From Sphingobium_A sp965228065 (GTDB lineage Bacteria > Pseudomonadota > Alphaproteobacteria > Sphingomonadales > Sphingomonadaceae), in NCBI GenBank assembly GCA_965228065.1, contig OZ245788.1:3720001-3784000 (forward strand): a stretch of 64,000 bases of DNA, in the 5' to 3' direction. How positions within the stretch are numbered: position 1 is the first letter of the stretch; each line of letters opens with the position of its first letter. The notes under the pieces are model-generated. The model had not been told where the DNA came from, did not search any database, and was given only the letters and a program-made list of their open reading frames with translations. Position numbers and translations under genes: made by a program. Positions 45,171 through 53,672 of the stretch are shown here, piece after piece.

Positions 45171-45767
45171 TCAGCCCAGCTTGGGCACGAGCACGCCGTT
45201 GACGACATGAATCACGCCGTTGGACTGGGTGACGTCCGGCTGCGCGATATAGGATGGATTGCCGTTGGTGTCCGTGAGCATCACCACGCCGCTCTCTTCG
45301 GCGGTCAGCTTGAGCGTGCTGCCTTCCACCGTGGTGAGCGTGGTGCTTCCGCCGGCATCCTTCGCCTGCTTCACCAGCGCCTCAAGGGAAAGCGCGCCGG
45401 GAACGACGTGATATTTCAGGATCTTGGCAAGCGTTGCCTTGTTCTCCGGCTTCATCAGCGTGTCCATCGTGCCGGGTGCGAGCCGTCCGAAAGCCTCGTT
45501 GGTCGGTGCGAAGACGGTGAAGGGACCGGCTCCGGACAGCGTCGCGTCGAGACCGGCGGCCTTGATCGCGGCGACAAGGGTCGAATGGTCCGCCGAAGCG
45601 GAGGCATTTTCGACGATGGTCTTGGTGGGAAGCATTTCCGCACCACCGACGACGGGATTGGGCGTCGCGGCAGCTTCGGTCTCGGTCTGGGCCTGCACCG
45701 CGAAGGGAGCGGAGAGGCCGAGCAATGACGCTGCAAGAACAACAACACTGTTCCTGGTAAACTTCAT
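45171..45767 (-). CDS. Secreted fasciclin (FAS1)-domain protein
   Basis: 198 residues. The signal peptide ends near residue 25 (LSAPFAVQA-Q). The single FAS1 domain contains KTIVENASASADHSTLVAAI, LSGAGPFTVFAPTNEAFGRL and the H1/H2 signature LKYHVVPGAL, ending VIHVVNGVLVP. FAS1 domains mediate adhesion or signalling; in sphingomonads their function is not settled. ATG 45767 gives the signal peptide. Next to oxyR but not obviously co-regulated. Confidence 0.9.
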   Translation of the reverse strand: MKFTRNSVVVLAASLLGLSAPFAVQAQTETEAAATPNPVVGGAEMLPTKTIVENASASADHSTLVAAIKAAGLDATLSGAGPFTVFAPTNEAFGRLAPGTMDTLMKPENKATLAKILKYHVVPGALSLEALVKQAKDAGGSTTLTTVEGSTLKLTAEESGVVMLTDTNGNPSYIAQPDVTQSNGVIHVVNGVLVPKLG

Positions 45768-45846
45768 CATGATCTCCATTTGAGCTGAAAGGGGGCGCTT
45801 TCGCCCGTTTTAGCTACAAAGGAACGAGCCGTGTTGCAATTTGGTT

Positions 45847-46761
45847 TCAGTCGGCCGGTTTGATCGATGCGGCGCGCAGCACGTCGGCAAGCAGGCGGAA
45901 ATCCTTTTCGCGCGGCGATCCACGGCGCCAGACCAGCGCAATCCTTCGCGCCGGCGAATCGGCATCGAGCGCGCGGGCCTCGATATGGGTGCCCTTCAAT
46001 ATCCCGGCATCCAGCGCCATCTGCGGCAGCATCGTGACGCCCAGGCCATTGTCGACCATCTGCACCAATGTGTGGAGCGATGTGCCGAGCATCGTCGCCT
46101 CGGCGCGCAGTTCGGGGCGATTGCACGCGGCCAATGCGTGATCCTTCAGGCAATGGCCGTCCTCGAGCAGCAATAGCCGGGTCTCGTCGATCGTATCGGC
46201 CCTGACCTGTTCGGGCAGGCCCGCGCCCTCGTCATGCGGAAAGGCGATGAACAGGCGATCTTCGAACAGCGTCTCCGCCTCGACGTCGCCACAGGCATAG
46301 GGCAGCGCCAGCAGTACGCAGTCGACTTGGCCGTGATGCAACGATTCGCAGGCGGAACGGCTGGTTTCCTCGCGCAGATAGAGTTTGAGTTCGGGCCAGT
46401 CGGCGCGGATGCGCGGCAGGATGCGAGGCAGCAGGAAGGGCGCGATCGTGGGAATCACGCCCATGCGCAGATCGCCGGACAGCGGCTTGCCGGCGGCGCG
46501 CGCCATTGCCGAGAGTTCCTCCGCTTCGCGCAGCACGCGAATCGCCTTGTCGGTGATACGCTCGCCCAGCGGCGTGAAGCGGACGACGCGACGCGTACGC
46601 TCGACCAGCGTGATGCCGATCAGCGATTCTAGCTCGCGCAGCCCTGCCGACAGGGTCGATTGGGTGACGAAACACGCTTCCGCCGCGCGGCCGAAATGGC
46701 CGTGCTCGCGCAAGGCCACAAGGTATTGAAGCTGTTTTAGCGTCGGCAGATATGTCGACAT
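45847..46761 (-). CDS. oxyR: Hydrogen-peroxide-responsive LysR regulator OxyR
   Basis: 304 residues. N-terminal LysR winged HTH (LKQLQYLVALREHGHFGRAAEACFVTQSTLS, in part), substrate domain from about residue 90. The redox pair is Cys 204 and Cys 213 in LLEDGHCLKDHALAACNR, nine apart as in the model OxyR (199/208). It controls peroxide-defence genes; none is adjacent, although sodC lies in the window. Divergence to the exporter gene is not present: both read minus. Confidence 0.92.
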   Translation of the reverse strand: MSTYLPTLKQLQYLVALREHGHFGRAAEACFVTQSTLSAGLRELESLIGITLVERTRRVVRFTPLGERITDKAIRVLREAEELSAMARAAGKPLSGDLRMGVIPTIAPFLLPRILPRIRADWPELKLYLREETSRSACESLHHGQVDCVLLALPYACGDVEAETLFEDRLFIAFPHDEGAGLPEQVRADTIDETRLLLLEDGHCLKDHALAACNRPELRAEATMLGTSLHTLVQMVDNGLGVTMLPQMALDAGILKGTHIEARALDADSPARRIALVWRRGSPREKDFRLLADVLRAASIKPAD

Positions 46762-46821
46762 TGATCACCCCATCCGATTAGTGGCGGGTATATCATCGAA
46801 CATGTGACTGTTTGAAGACGG

Positions 46822-47604
46822 TCAGAAAACCGCGCGATAGACGCTGTAAAGGCTGGTGACGGTCAGCACCACGCCGACCATGACGAGCAATGTCTTGGCG
46901 GGCATGCGCTTGGCAATGATTGCGCCGAACGGTGCCGCGACGATACCGCCGATCAACAGGCCGATCACCGGCATCCAGAAGTCGCGCGAGAAACCCTCGG
47001 TTCCGATGTTGATCAGGAATGTGATCGAGATCGTGATCGTCAGGAAGAATTCGACGCTGTTGACGGTGCCGATGGTCGTGCGCGGCTGCGCGCCCTGGAC
47101 GAGCAGGTTGGATGTGACGACAGGCCCCCAGCCGCCGCCGCCGGCGGCGTCGAGGAAACCGCCGGCCAGGCCGAGCGGTTCGATGATCTTGGGTTCGCGG
47201 TGGCTGCGCGGCGGATAACGCAGGCCGCGGATGAGCAGGTAGATGCCGATCCCGGCCAGATAGGTCATGACGAAGGGGCGCGTGATCGCGGCATCCAGCG
47301 ATGTCAGCAGATATGCGCCGGCGATTCCGCCGAGCATGCCGGGTATGAGCAGACGGAAAAACAGCTTCCAATTGACGTTCTTGTGCAGCGCGTGGCTGAT
47401 CCCCGAGACGCCGGTGGTGCAGCATTCGACCAAGTGGACGCCCGCCGATGCGGTTGCGGGCGGCACGCCGAGCACGCTGATCAGCAGGGTGGACGATATC
47501 ACGCCAAAGGCCATGCCGAGCGCGCCATCCACCATCTGTGCGGCGAAGCCGACGGCAACGAACGGCAGGATGACAAGCCAATTTTCTTGGAGAAATTCAA
47601 TCAT
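46822..47604 (-). CDS. TauE/SafE-family anion exporter
   Basis: 260 residues with about eight hydrophobic spans and two copies of the TauE/SafE pattern: GFAAQMVDGALGMAFG and AGGFLDAAGGGGWGPV. Members move sulfite, sulfoacetate or other organosulfur anions out of the cell. ATG 47604 begins MIEFLQENWLVILPF. Its neighbour cysE, on the other strand, fits a sulfur theme, though co-regulation is not shown. Confidence 0.88.
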   Translation of the reverse strand: MIEFLQENWLVILPFVAVGFAAQMVDGALGMAFGVISSTLLISVLGVPPATASAGVHLVECCTTGVSGISHALHKNVNWKLFFRLLIPGMLGGIAGAYLLTSLDAAITRPFVMTYLAGIGIYLLIRGLRYPPRSHREPKIIEPLGLAGGFLDAAGGGGWGPVVTSNLLVQGAQPRTTIGTVNSVEFFLTITISITFLINIGTEGFSRDFWMPVIGLLIGGIVAAPFGAIIAKRMPAKTLLVMVGVVLTVTSLYSVYRAVF

Positions 47605-47765
47605 TCGGCTACCGGTCCCTGACGTCGTCCGGCTGTGTTGTACCAGCGTCGCCGTCTTCACAAGACAGATTCCCTATCAATCGACTAGACAAGCGCTTTC
47701 AGACTGGGATTTGAAACGTCTCGTCTTTCTCCCTAGATTAGCGTCAATCCAGGGAGGGCCCGCAG

Positions 47766-48458
47766 ATGCTGGCAGAATTGAAAGCCTATCTCGACTCGAT
47801 CAAGGCGCGCGATCCCGCGCCGCGGTCGCGATGGGAAATCCTGCTCTATCCGGGCGTGCTCGCGATCGGGCTGCACCGTGTTGCGCATTGGCTGTATGAA
47901 GCGGAACTGTTCCTGGTTGCGCGCTTCGTCAACCATCTGTCGCGCTTCCTGACCGCGATCGACATCCATCCCGGCGCTACGATCGGTCGCAATCTGTTCA
48001 TCGACCATGGTTTCACCGTGATCGGCGAAACCGCCGTGATCGGCGACAATGTGACGATCTACCAATGCGTGACTCTGGGTGGCACCAACCCGGCCAACGG
48101 CGTTGCCGGCAAGCGCCATCCCACCTTGCTCGATGGTTCGATCGTCGGATCCGGTGCACAGGTGCTCGGTCCGATCACGGTCGGCCAGCGCGCACGCATC
48201 GGCGCGAATGCGGTCGTGACCAAGGATGTGCCCGAGGGAGCAGTGATGGTCGGCATTCCCGCTCGCCAGACCCTGCTCGATGCGACGGAGTATCAGAAGG
48301 GGTTCGTTCCCTATGGCACGCCCTGCAGCGATGTTTTCGACCCCGCGACGCAGAAACTCGAGATCCTGAAATGCGAGCTGGAGCGGATGCAGAAGCAGAT
48401 CGACACGATGCTGGCCGAAAAGACGACAACGACGAGTGGTGAACGCGAAAGCGCATGA
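47766..48458 (+). CDS. cysE: Serine O-acetyltransferase
   Basis: First step of cysteine synthesis: serine plus acetyl-CoA to O-acetylserine. 230 residues: the N-terminal helical part with RSRWEILLYPGVLAIGLHRVAHWLY (in part), then left-handed beta-helix hexapeptides (IDIHPGATIGRNLFIDHGF; VIGETAVIGDNVTIYQCVTLGG). The active-site His lies in the GKRHPTLLDG loop. A coiled, acidic tail follows. Overlaps the DUF2794 gene by ATGA (48455-48458). Confidence 0.95.
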   Translation: MLAELKAYLDSIKARDPAPRSRWEILLYPGVLAIGLHRVAHWLYEAELFLVARFVNHLSRFLTAIDIHPGATIGRNLFIDHGFTVIGETAVIGDNVTIYQCVTLGGTNPANGVAGKRHPTLLDGSIVGSGAQVLGPITVGQRARIGANAVVTKDVPEGAVMVGIPARQTLLDATEYQKGFVPYGTPCSDVFDPATQKLEILKCELERMQKQIDTMLAEKTTTTSGERESA

Positions 48459-48802
48459 GCGCGATCGTTACGCCATTCCCGGTTTCGCGCGGGGTGCCGT
48501 TGCAGACCGGGTTCGATCGGATCGAACTGACGCGGATCCTCGATCTTTACGGCCGCATGGTCGCTGCAGGCCATTGGCGCGACTATGCGATCGATCTGGG
48601 GCGGGAGGCCGCGGTATTTTCCGCGTTTCGCCGCACGGCGGAGAGGCCGGAATATCGAATCGAGAAGCGTCCCGCGCTGCGCAATCGCCAGGGCATGTGG
48701 GCGCTGATCAACGAGGCGGGCTCGACCCTGAAGCGCGGGCACGAATTGAGTTCGGTGCTGGCGCCGGTCGAGCGCAAACTGCTCAAGCTGGTCGAGGAAT
48801 AG
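48455..48802 (+). CDS. DUF2794 protein
   Basis: 115 residues. It matches the alphaproteobacterial DUF2794 family: FDRIELTRILDLYGRMVAAG, WRDYAIDLGREAAVFSAFRR, ALRNRQGMWALINEAG and LKLVEE at the end. The family often follows cysE, as here, with overlapping ATGA. Function unknown. Confidence 0.9.
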   Translation: MSAIVTPFPVSRGVPLQTGFDRIELTRILDLYGRMVAAGHWRDYAIDLGREAAVFSAFRRTAERPEYRIEKRPALRNRQGMWALINEAGSTLKRGHELSSVLAPVERKLLKLVEE

Positions 48803-48821
48803 AGCGCGCTTCACCGCGCAC

Positions 48822-48848
48822 AAAAAAATCCCCCCTGAAAGGGGGGAG
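48822..48848 (-). terminator. Intrinsic terminator
   Basis: CCCCCC-TTTCA-GGGGGG followed by ATTTTTTT on the minus strand, 48 nt after the stop of the membrane-protein gene at 48897. It may also weakly stop DUF2794 transcription. Confidence 0.75.
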
Positions 48849-48896
48849 TTATGATGGGCCGCACGTCGACGACGCGCGGCCCTTATTTCTGGAAAT

Positions 48897-49934
48897 TCAG
48901 GCGGTGATGGCCGGCCGGTCGAGAACCGGCAGTTTGGCGCGCAGGTCTCCGGGCAGGGTGCCGACCACAAGACGGCGGACCGGGTGCCAGAAGGCGGAGA
49001 GCATCAGCAGCGCCGATCCGATCACCAGCCCGGTGAGCGCGACGCTCAGGCTGACTGCGCCGAACTGCTTGAACAGCGCGCTCATCGCGAACAGCACATA
49101 GGCCAGCGACGAGACCAGCAGTGCGCGGCGATCCACCGAAAGCGAGATCATCGCGAAGATGATGTAGAGCGCGATGACGATGCCGGCCTGCGCCGTGTCG
49201 ACCTGACCGTCGAGCACGCCGAGCGCGTGGAAGATCGGATGCGCGATCATCGGCGCGGCAGCGAGGTGAAGCCAGAAGGCGACGTCGGAGCGGCGGGTCT
49301 GCCGGGTGCGGTCCGACATGTCCCACCACATCGCGAAACCGAAGGTGGCGATGCCGCCGACCAGCACCAGCCAGCTTGCATGCTCGCCAAGGTCCGGATT
49401 GGCGGCAAGCGCCAGCGCGACGACCACGCCCACCAGTGCGACGGCGCCGGCCGCGACCGTGATCGGCACGCGGAAGCGCAGCCAATGGCCCCAGGCGGCG
49501 AGGGCGGTGACGACACCGATACCAGCCAGGATAAGAGCGCTTGTGCGGTCGGAGAAGTCGGCTTGCATGTCGATGAGCGTGCCGATCATCGTCGCGGCGA
49601 CGCCGCCGGTGAAGCTCAGCAGCAACAGGATGCTCGGCAGCGCCATGCGGCGGCGGCGGGTGAAATATTCGGCAAGGCCCCAACTCGCGCCCGCGACCAT
49701 CGCGCCGGCCAGCCCGACCGAGCTGTCGCCGCCGATCCAGGCAAGCGCGCTCAGCAGCAGCACCAGCGCGATCGAGACGAAAATATCGTTGAAGCCGGTG
49801 AGGAGGCGGAAACTTTCCTCATCGACGATCGTCGTCGCGCTTCGTGTCGCGACATGGTTGCGAAACGCTTCGGCGGCCGCAGGAGTCAACACCCCTGCGG
49901 CGACCGCGGCCTCGAGATCTGTCTCACTATACAT
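48897..49934 (-). CDS. Predicted multi-span membrane protein
   Basis: 345 residues. A short N-terminal soluble part (VAAGVLTPAAAEAFRNHVATR) with a leucine-rich helix precedes about nine or ten hydrophobic spans. Representative spans: IFVSIALVLLLSALAWIGG; ALPSILLLLSFTGGVAATMIG; FAMWWDMSDRTRQ is a loop. No catalytic motif; function unknown. It resembles proteobacterial membrane proteins annotated only as hypothetical. Opposes DUF2794. Confidence 0.7.
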   Translation of the reverse strand: MYSETDLEAAVAAGVLTPAAAEAFRNHVATRSATTIVDEESFRLLTGFNDIFVSIALVLLLSALAWIGGDSSVGLAGAMVAGASWGLAEYFTRRRRMALPSILLLLSFTGGVAATMIGTLIDMQADFSDRTSALILAGIGVVTALAAWGHWLRFRVPITVAAGAVALVGVVVALALAANPDLGEHASWLVLVGGIATFGFAMWWDMSDRTRQTRRSDVAFWLHLAAAPMIAHPIFHALGVLDGQVDTAQAGIVIALYIIFAMISLSVDRRALLVSSLAYVLFAMSALFKQFGAVSLSVALTGLVIGSALLMLSAFWHPVRRLVVGTLPGDLRAKLPVLDRPAITA

Positions 49935-50029
49935 GCGACTTCTCCTCCCCTTGCGGCGGCGATCATAGCAATGCTGTATTAAGACGGCAATACACTATGT
50001 CGCCTCCGCGTCGGGGAGGGGGAAGGGCG

Positions 50030-50929
50030 CTATTTTCCCTGGAGTTTGGACAGGATGGCCATTGATTGTTCCGCGCCCGACTGGGGCACGATCTCGCCCG
50101 TGCGATCGATGATCTGCGCCCAATGCGCGGCAACGCCCTCGGGCGTACGTTCGTCCTGCGGGATGAGCACGCCGGGGGTCAGCGTGACATAGGACGCCTG
50201 GAACACGCCGGCGCCCGCGCCGACGATCGCGTTGCTCGGCGCATCCTCTGAAACGAGGAACAGGGCGGCCGGCGCGACATTTTCGGGGGCGAAAGCGGCA
50301 TAGGCCTCTTCCGGGAAGATATCCGCGGTCATCCGGGTGCCGGCAACGGGGGCCAGCGTGTTGACGCGGATATTATACTTGGCGCCCTCAAGATACAGCG
50401 TCTTGGTGAGGCCGGCGAGGCCGAGCTTCGCCGCACCGTAATTGGCCTGGCCGAAATTGCCGAACAGGCCGGTCGATGACGCCGTCATCAGGATGCGGCC
50501 ATAGGCCTGCTCGCGCATCGTATCCCACACCGCCTTGGTGCAGTTGGCGGAGCCGATAAGATGGACCTTCACCACCAGGTCGAAATCCTCGGGCTCCATC
50601 TTGGTGAAGCTCTTGTCGCGCAGGATCCCGGCATTGTTGATCAGGACATGGACACCGCCCCAGGCTTCCTTGGTCTTTGCGACCATCTCGACCATCTGGT
50701 CATATTCGGTGACGCTGCCGCCGTTCGACATGGCGGTGCCGCCAGCAGCCTCGATTTCCTCGACCACCTGCAACGCCGCGTCCGAATGGCCCGTACCGTC
50801 GCGCGATCCGCCCAGATCGTTGACGACGACCTTGGCGCCGCGACGCGCCAGTTCGAGTGCATAGGCGCGACCGAGGCCGCCGCCTGCGCCGGTGACGATC
50901 GCGACGCGACCAGTGAAATCGATGCTCAT
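50030..50929 (-). CDS. Short-chain dehydrogenase, 3-hydroxyacyl-CoA dehydrogenase type
   Basis: 299 residues of classical SDR: GAGGGLGRAYALELARRGAKV for NAD(P), NNAGILRD, the SSTGLFGNFGQANYGAAKLG catalytic segment with Ser, Tyr and Lys, and a long C-terminal extension of the MFE-2/peroxisomal hydratase-dehydrogenase branch (VNTLAPVAGTRMT). Expected to act on acyl-CoA or steroid-like 3-hydroxy substrates. Monocistronic. Confidence 0.85.
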   Translation of the reverse strand: MSIDFTGRVAIVTGAGGGLGRAYALELARRGAKVVVNDLGGSRDGTGHSDAALQVVEEIEAAGGTAMSNGGSVTEYDQMVEMVAKTKEAWGGVHVLINNAGILRDKSFTKMEPEDFDLVVKVHLIGSANCTKAVWDTMREQAYGRILMTASSTGLFGNFGQANYGAAKLGLAGLTKTLYLEGAKYNIRVNTLAPVAGTRMTADIFPEEAYAAFAPENVAPAALFLVSEDAPSNAIVGAGAGVFQASYVTLTPGVLIPQDERTPEGVAAHWAQIIDRTGEIVPQSGAEQSMAILSKLQGK

Positions 50930-51036
50930 ATCCTGCTCCGGATGACGTTTACGCGAACGTCACCTAAGCTGTCGGCGTCAGGATTGGAAGTGGGAACCGC
51001 CGGCCCCCTGGGAGCCGGGGACCGGCGGCAACCGGG

Positions 51037-51312
51037 CTATTTGTTGTAGCCCGGATCGCTGCGTTGCTTGCACGCGTCGGTGACGGTGCGCGAACACCAG
51101 GGATAGTCTGCCTTGGGCGGCGGGGGCGGAAAGGCTTGTTCGACCGACTGCGATGGCATGACGATCTTGCCCTGCGGCATCGGTGCGGCTGCGGGCATTG
51201 CCGTATCAGGCTGGGCGGCCATTTGATCGGCCGGCGGCGGAGCATCGGCAGGTGGCTGCGCGATCGCGGCCGTGCTCATCGCAAGCGCGATGGTCAGGAA
51301 CATGGATTTCAT
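51037..51312 (-). CDS. Proline-rich exported protein, 91 aa
   Basis: Signal peptide 1-19 (MFLTIALAMSTAAIA), then a proline/alanine/methionine-rich stretch (QPPADAPPPADQMAAQPDT) and a small C-terminal domain with two cysteines (WCSRTVTDACKQRSD), probably a disulfide. GAGGAG lies before ATG 51312. No family known. Located just upstream of the phoB 3' end, on the same strand but separated by the regulator's direction of reading. Confidence 0.7.
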   Translation of the reverse strand: MKSMFLTIALAMSTAAIAQPPADAPPPADQMAAQPDTAMPAAAPMPQGKIVMPSQSVEQAFPPPPPKADYPWCSRTVTDACKQRSDPGYNK

Positions 51313-51488
51313 CGTCATCTCCTCATCCACCCCGCCCGCAGCGTCCTGCCGCGTCAGTGCGTCAACGAAACGAACGCGCGAGGGTTCCTGCGGGATGGGC
51401 AACGGAGAAATCAGCGATGAATGAGGCACGCACCATGTCGCCCCAGCGAAAGCTGGAGCGACAGGTCGAAAATGTTACCGGCCCGAGC

Positions 51489-52184
51489 TTAAGCCGCGTC
51501 CGAATCCAGTGCGTAGCCGGCCGAACGAACGGTGCGGATGATATCCGCGCGGTCGCCCTGGTTGATCGCCTTGCGCAGCCGGCGGATATGGACGTCCACC
51601 GTGCGCGGTTCGATCTCGCTGTCGCGGCCCCAGACCGAATCGAGCAGTCGCTCGCGCGAGAACACCCAGCCGGGATGCTCCAGGAAATGCTTGAGCAGGC
51701 GGAACTCGGTGGGCCCGAGCGGCACGACCGCGCCGCCGCGCTTCACCTTGTGGCCCACCGTATCCATCTCGATATCGGCATAGCTCAGCGTCTCCCCGGC
51801 GAGCGCCGGGCGCACGCGGCGCAGCACGGCGCCGACACGCGCGACCAGTTCGCGGGGGGAGAAGGGCTTGGTGACATAATCGTCGGCGCCGGTGTCGAGG
51901 CCGCGGACGCGATCCTCCTCTTCGCCACGTGCTGTCAGCATGATGATCGGCACGTTCGCGGTATCGGGTGCTCGGCGCAGGCGCCGGCAGACCTCGATGC
52001 CCGACAGGCTTTCGACCATCCAGTCGAGCAGCACGATATCGGGTGCGGATTCCTGCGCGAGCAGCAGAGCTTCTTCGCCGTCGGGCGTGTGGCGGACCGC
52101 GAAATCCTCGCGCTGGAATGTATAGACGAGCAATTCCGCCAGTGCGGCGTCATCCTCGACCAACAGCATATCTGCACGTGCCAT
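51489..52184 (-). CDS. phoB: Phosphate regulon response regulator PhoB
   Basis: 231 residues: an N-terminal receiver domain (LLVEDDAALAELLVYTF, DIVLLDWMVESLSG with phospho-Asp, LTARGEEEDRV, DYVTKPFSPREL), then an OmpR-type winged helix (VVPLGPTEFRLLKHFLEHPG, EPRTVDVHIRRLRKAI). Last gene of the phosphate operon. It should bind the Pho box at 57621-57638 that precedes pstS. Confidence 0.96.
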   Translation of the reverse strand: MARADMLLVEDDAALAELLVYTFQREDFAVRHTPDGEEALLLAQESAPDIVLLDWMVESLSGIEVCRRLRRAPDTANVPIIMLTARGEEEDRVRGLDTGADDYVTKPFSPRELVARVGAVLRRVRPALAGETLSYADIEMDTVGHKVKRGGAVVPLGPTEFRLLKHFLEHPGWVFSRERLLDSVWGRDSEIEPRTVDVHIRRLRKAINQGDRADIIRTVRSAGYALDSDAA

Positions 52185-52186
52185 GA

Positions 52187-52870
52187 TCAGACCTCCCGCG
52201 CGGCGCGGTCGCCGAGATATTGGCCGGTCGCCGCATAATAGACCATCTCGGCGACGTTGGTGGCATGGTCGCCGACGCGCTCGAGATTCTTCGCGACGAA
52301 CAGCAGGTGCGCCGCCTCGCCGATGGTCTTGGGATTTTCCATCATGAAGGTGACGAGCGTGCGGAAGATCGAATTGTAGAAATCGTCGACGACATGGTCG
52401 CGCTCGACCACGCGCACGGCCGCGGCGGAATCGCGCGCGCCGAATGCGTTGAGCACGTCATGGACCATTTCGGTCGCGGTGGCGGCCATGGCGGGCAGCA
52501 GCGAGATCGGCTCGATCATGCGGCGGCTCTCGATCAGTGGCACGCGCTTGGCGATATTCTTGGCATAATCGCCGATCCGCTCGATCACGCCCGCGATCTT
52601 GATCGCTGCGACCACTTCGCGAAGATCGTCCGCCATCGGCGCACGCAGCGCGATGATCCGCACGGCGAGTTTCTCGACCTGGCTTTCGATCTCGTCGATC
52701 CGCGCATCCTCGGCGACGATCCGGCTCGCGGCCGTCGTGTCGCTTTTCACCAGCGCGTCCATCGCCGCGACGATCGCGGCTTCGGCGCGGCCGCCCATTT
52801 CGGAGATCAGTCCGCGCAGTTCGCCGATATCCTCGTCGAACGCCTTGACGGTATGTTCGGTGGTACCCAT
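52187..52870 (-). CDS. phoU: Phosphate-signalling protein PhoU
   Basis: 227-residue helical protein that passes transporter state to PhoR and keeps the regulon off in phosphate excess. Two PhoU repeats with the metal-binding pattern E/D-x3-D: AIVAAMDALVKSDTTAASRI, IAGVIERIGDYAKNIAKRV, and VAKNLERVGDHATNVAEMV, the canonical E-R-x-G-D-x-x-x-N-I. ATG 52870 begins MGTTEHTVKAFDEDIGEL. It precedes phoB by 2 nt and follows pstB. Confidence 0.95.
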   Translation of the reverse strand: MGTTEHTVKAFDEDIGELRGLISEMGGRAEAAIVAAMDALVKSDTTAASRIVAEDARIDEIESQVEKLAVRIIALRAPMADDLREVVAAIKIAGVIERIGDYAKNIAKRVPLIESRRMIEPISLLPAMAATATEMVHDVLNAFGARDSAAAVRVVERDHVVDDFYNSIFRTLVTFMMENPKTIGEAAHLLFVAKNLERVGDHATNVAEMVYYAATGQYLGDRAAREV

Positions 52871-52898
52871 CGCAAGTCCTTCTAAACCCGATAGATCC

Positions 52899-53672
52899 TC
52901 AGCCGTAGCGGCCGGTGATGTAATCCTTGGTGCGCTCCTGGCGCGGATTGGTGAATATCTCGGACGTGTCGCCATATTCGACAAGCGTTCCGAGGTGGAA
53001 GAACGCGGTCTTCTGCGAGACGCGCGCGGCCTGCTGCATGTTGTGCGTCACGATCGCGATCGCATAGCGGCCGCGCAGTTCGTGGATCAGTTCCTCGATC
53101 TTGGCGGTCGCGATCGGGTCGAGCGCCGAACAGGGCTCGTCCATCAGCACGACTTCGGGGTCGACCGCGATCGCACGCGCGATGCACAGCCGCTGCTGCT
53201 GGCCGCCCGACAGCGCGGTGCCGCTTTCGGCCAGGCGATCCTTCACTTCGTCCCACAGGCCGGCCTTGCGCAGCGCGCTTTCGACCATGCGGTCGAGATC
53301 GGCCTTAGCCGGTGCCAGCCCGTGGATGCGCGGGCCATAGGCGACATTCTCGTAGATCGACTTGGGGAAGGGGTTGGGCTTCTGGAAGACCATGCCGACC
53401 CGCGCGCGGAGCTGGACCACGTCCATCGAGGATGCGTAGATATCCTCGCCGTCGAGCGCGATCTGCCCTTCGACCCGCGCCCCGGCGATCGTGTCGTTCA
53501 TGCGGTTCAGCGTCCGCAGGAACGTCGATTTGCCGCAGCCCGAGGGGCCGATGAACGCCGTCACGTTCGCCATGTCGATGTCGATCGACACCGATTGGAT
53601 CGCTTGTTTTGCACCATAGAACACGCTGACGTCGCGCGCGGTCATCTTGGGATGTTGCGTCATGTTTTCCAT
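52899..53672 (-). CDS. pstB: Phosphate ABC transporter ATP-binding protein
   Basis: 257 residues: Walker A IGPSGCGKSTFLRTLNRMND, Q-loop MVFQKPNPFPKSIYENV, ABC signature LSGGQQQRLCIARAIA and Walker B VVLMDEPCSALDPIAT. Energises phosphate uptake through PstA and PstC. ATG 53672 overlaps the pstA stop as TAATG; ATG 53663 is a possible alternative. Confidence 0.97.
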   Translation of the reverse strand: MENMTQHPKMTARDVSVFYGAKQAIQSVSIDIDMANVTAFIGPSGCGKSTFLRTLNRMNDTIAGARVEGQIALDGEDIYASSMDVVQLRARVGMVFQKPNPFPKSIYENVAYGPRIHGLAPAKADLDRMVESALRKAGLWDEVKDRLAESGTALSGGQQQRLCIARAIAVDPEVVLMDEPCSALDPIATAKIEELIHELRGRYAIAIVTHNMQQAARVSQKTAFFHLGTLVEYGDTSEIFTNPRQERTKDYITGRYG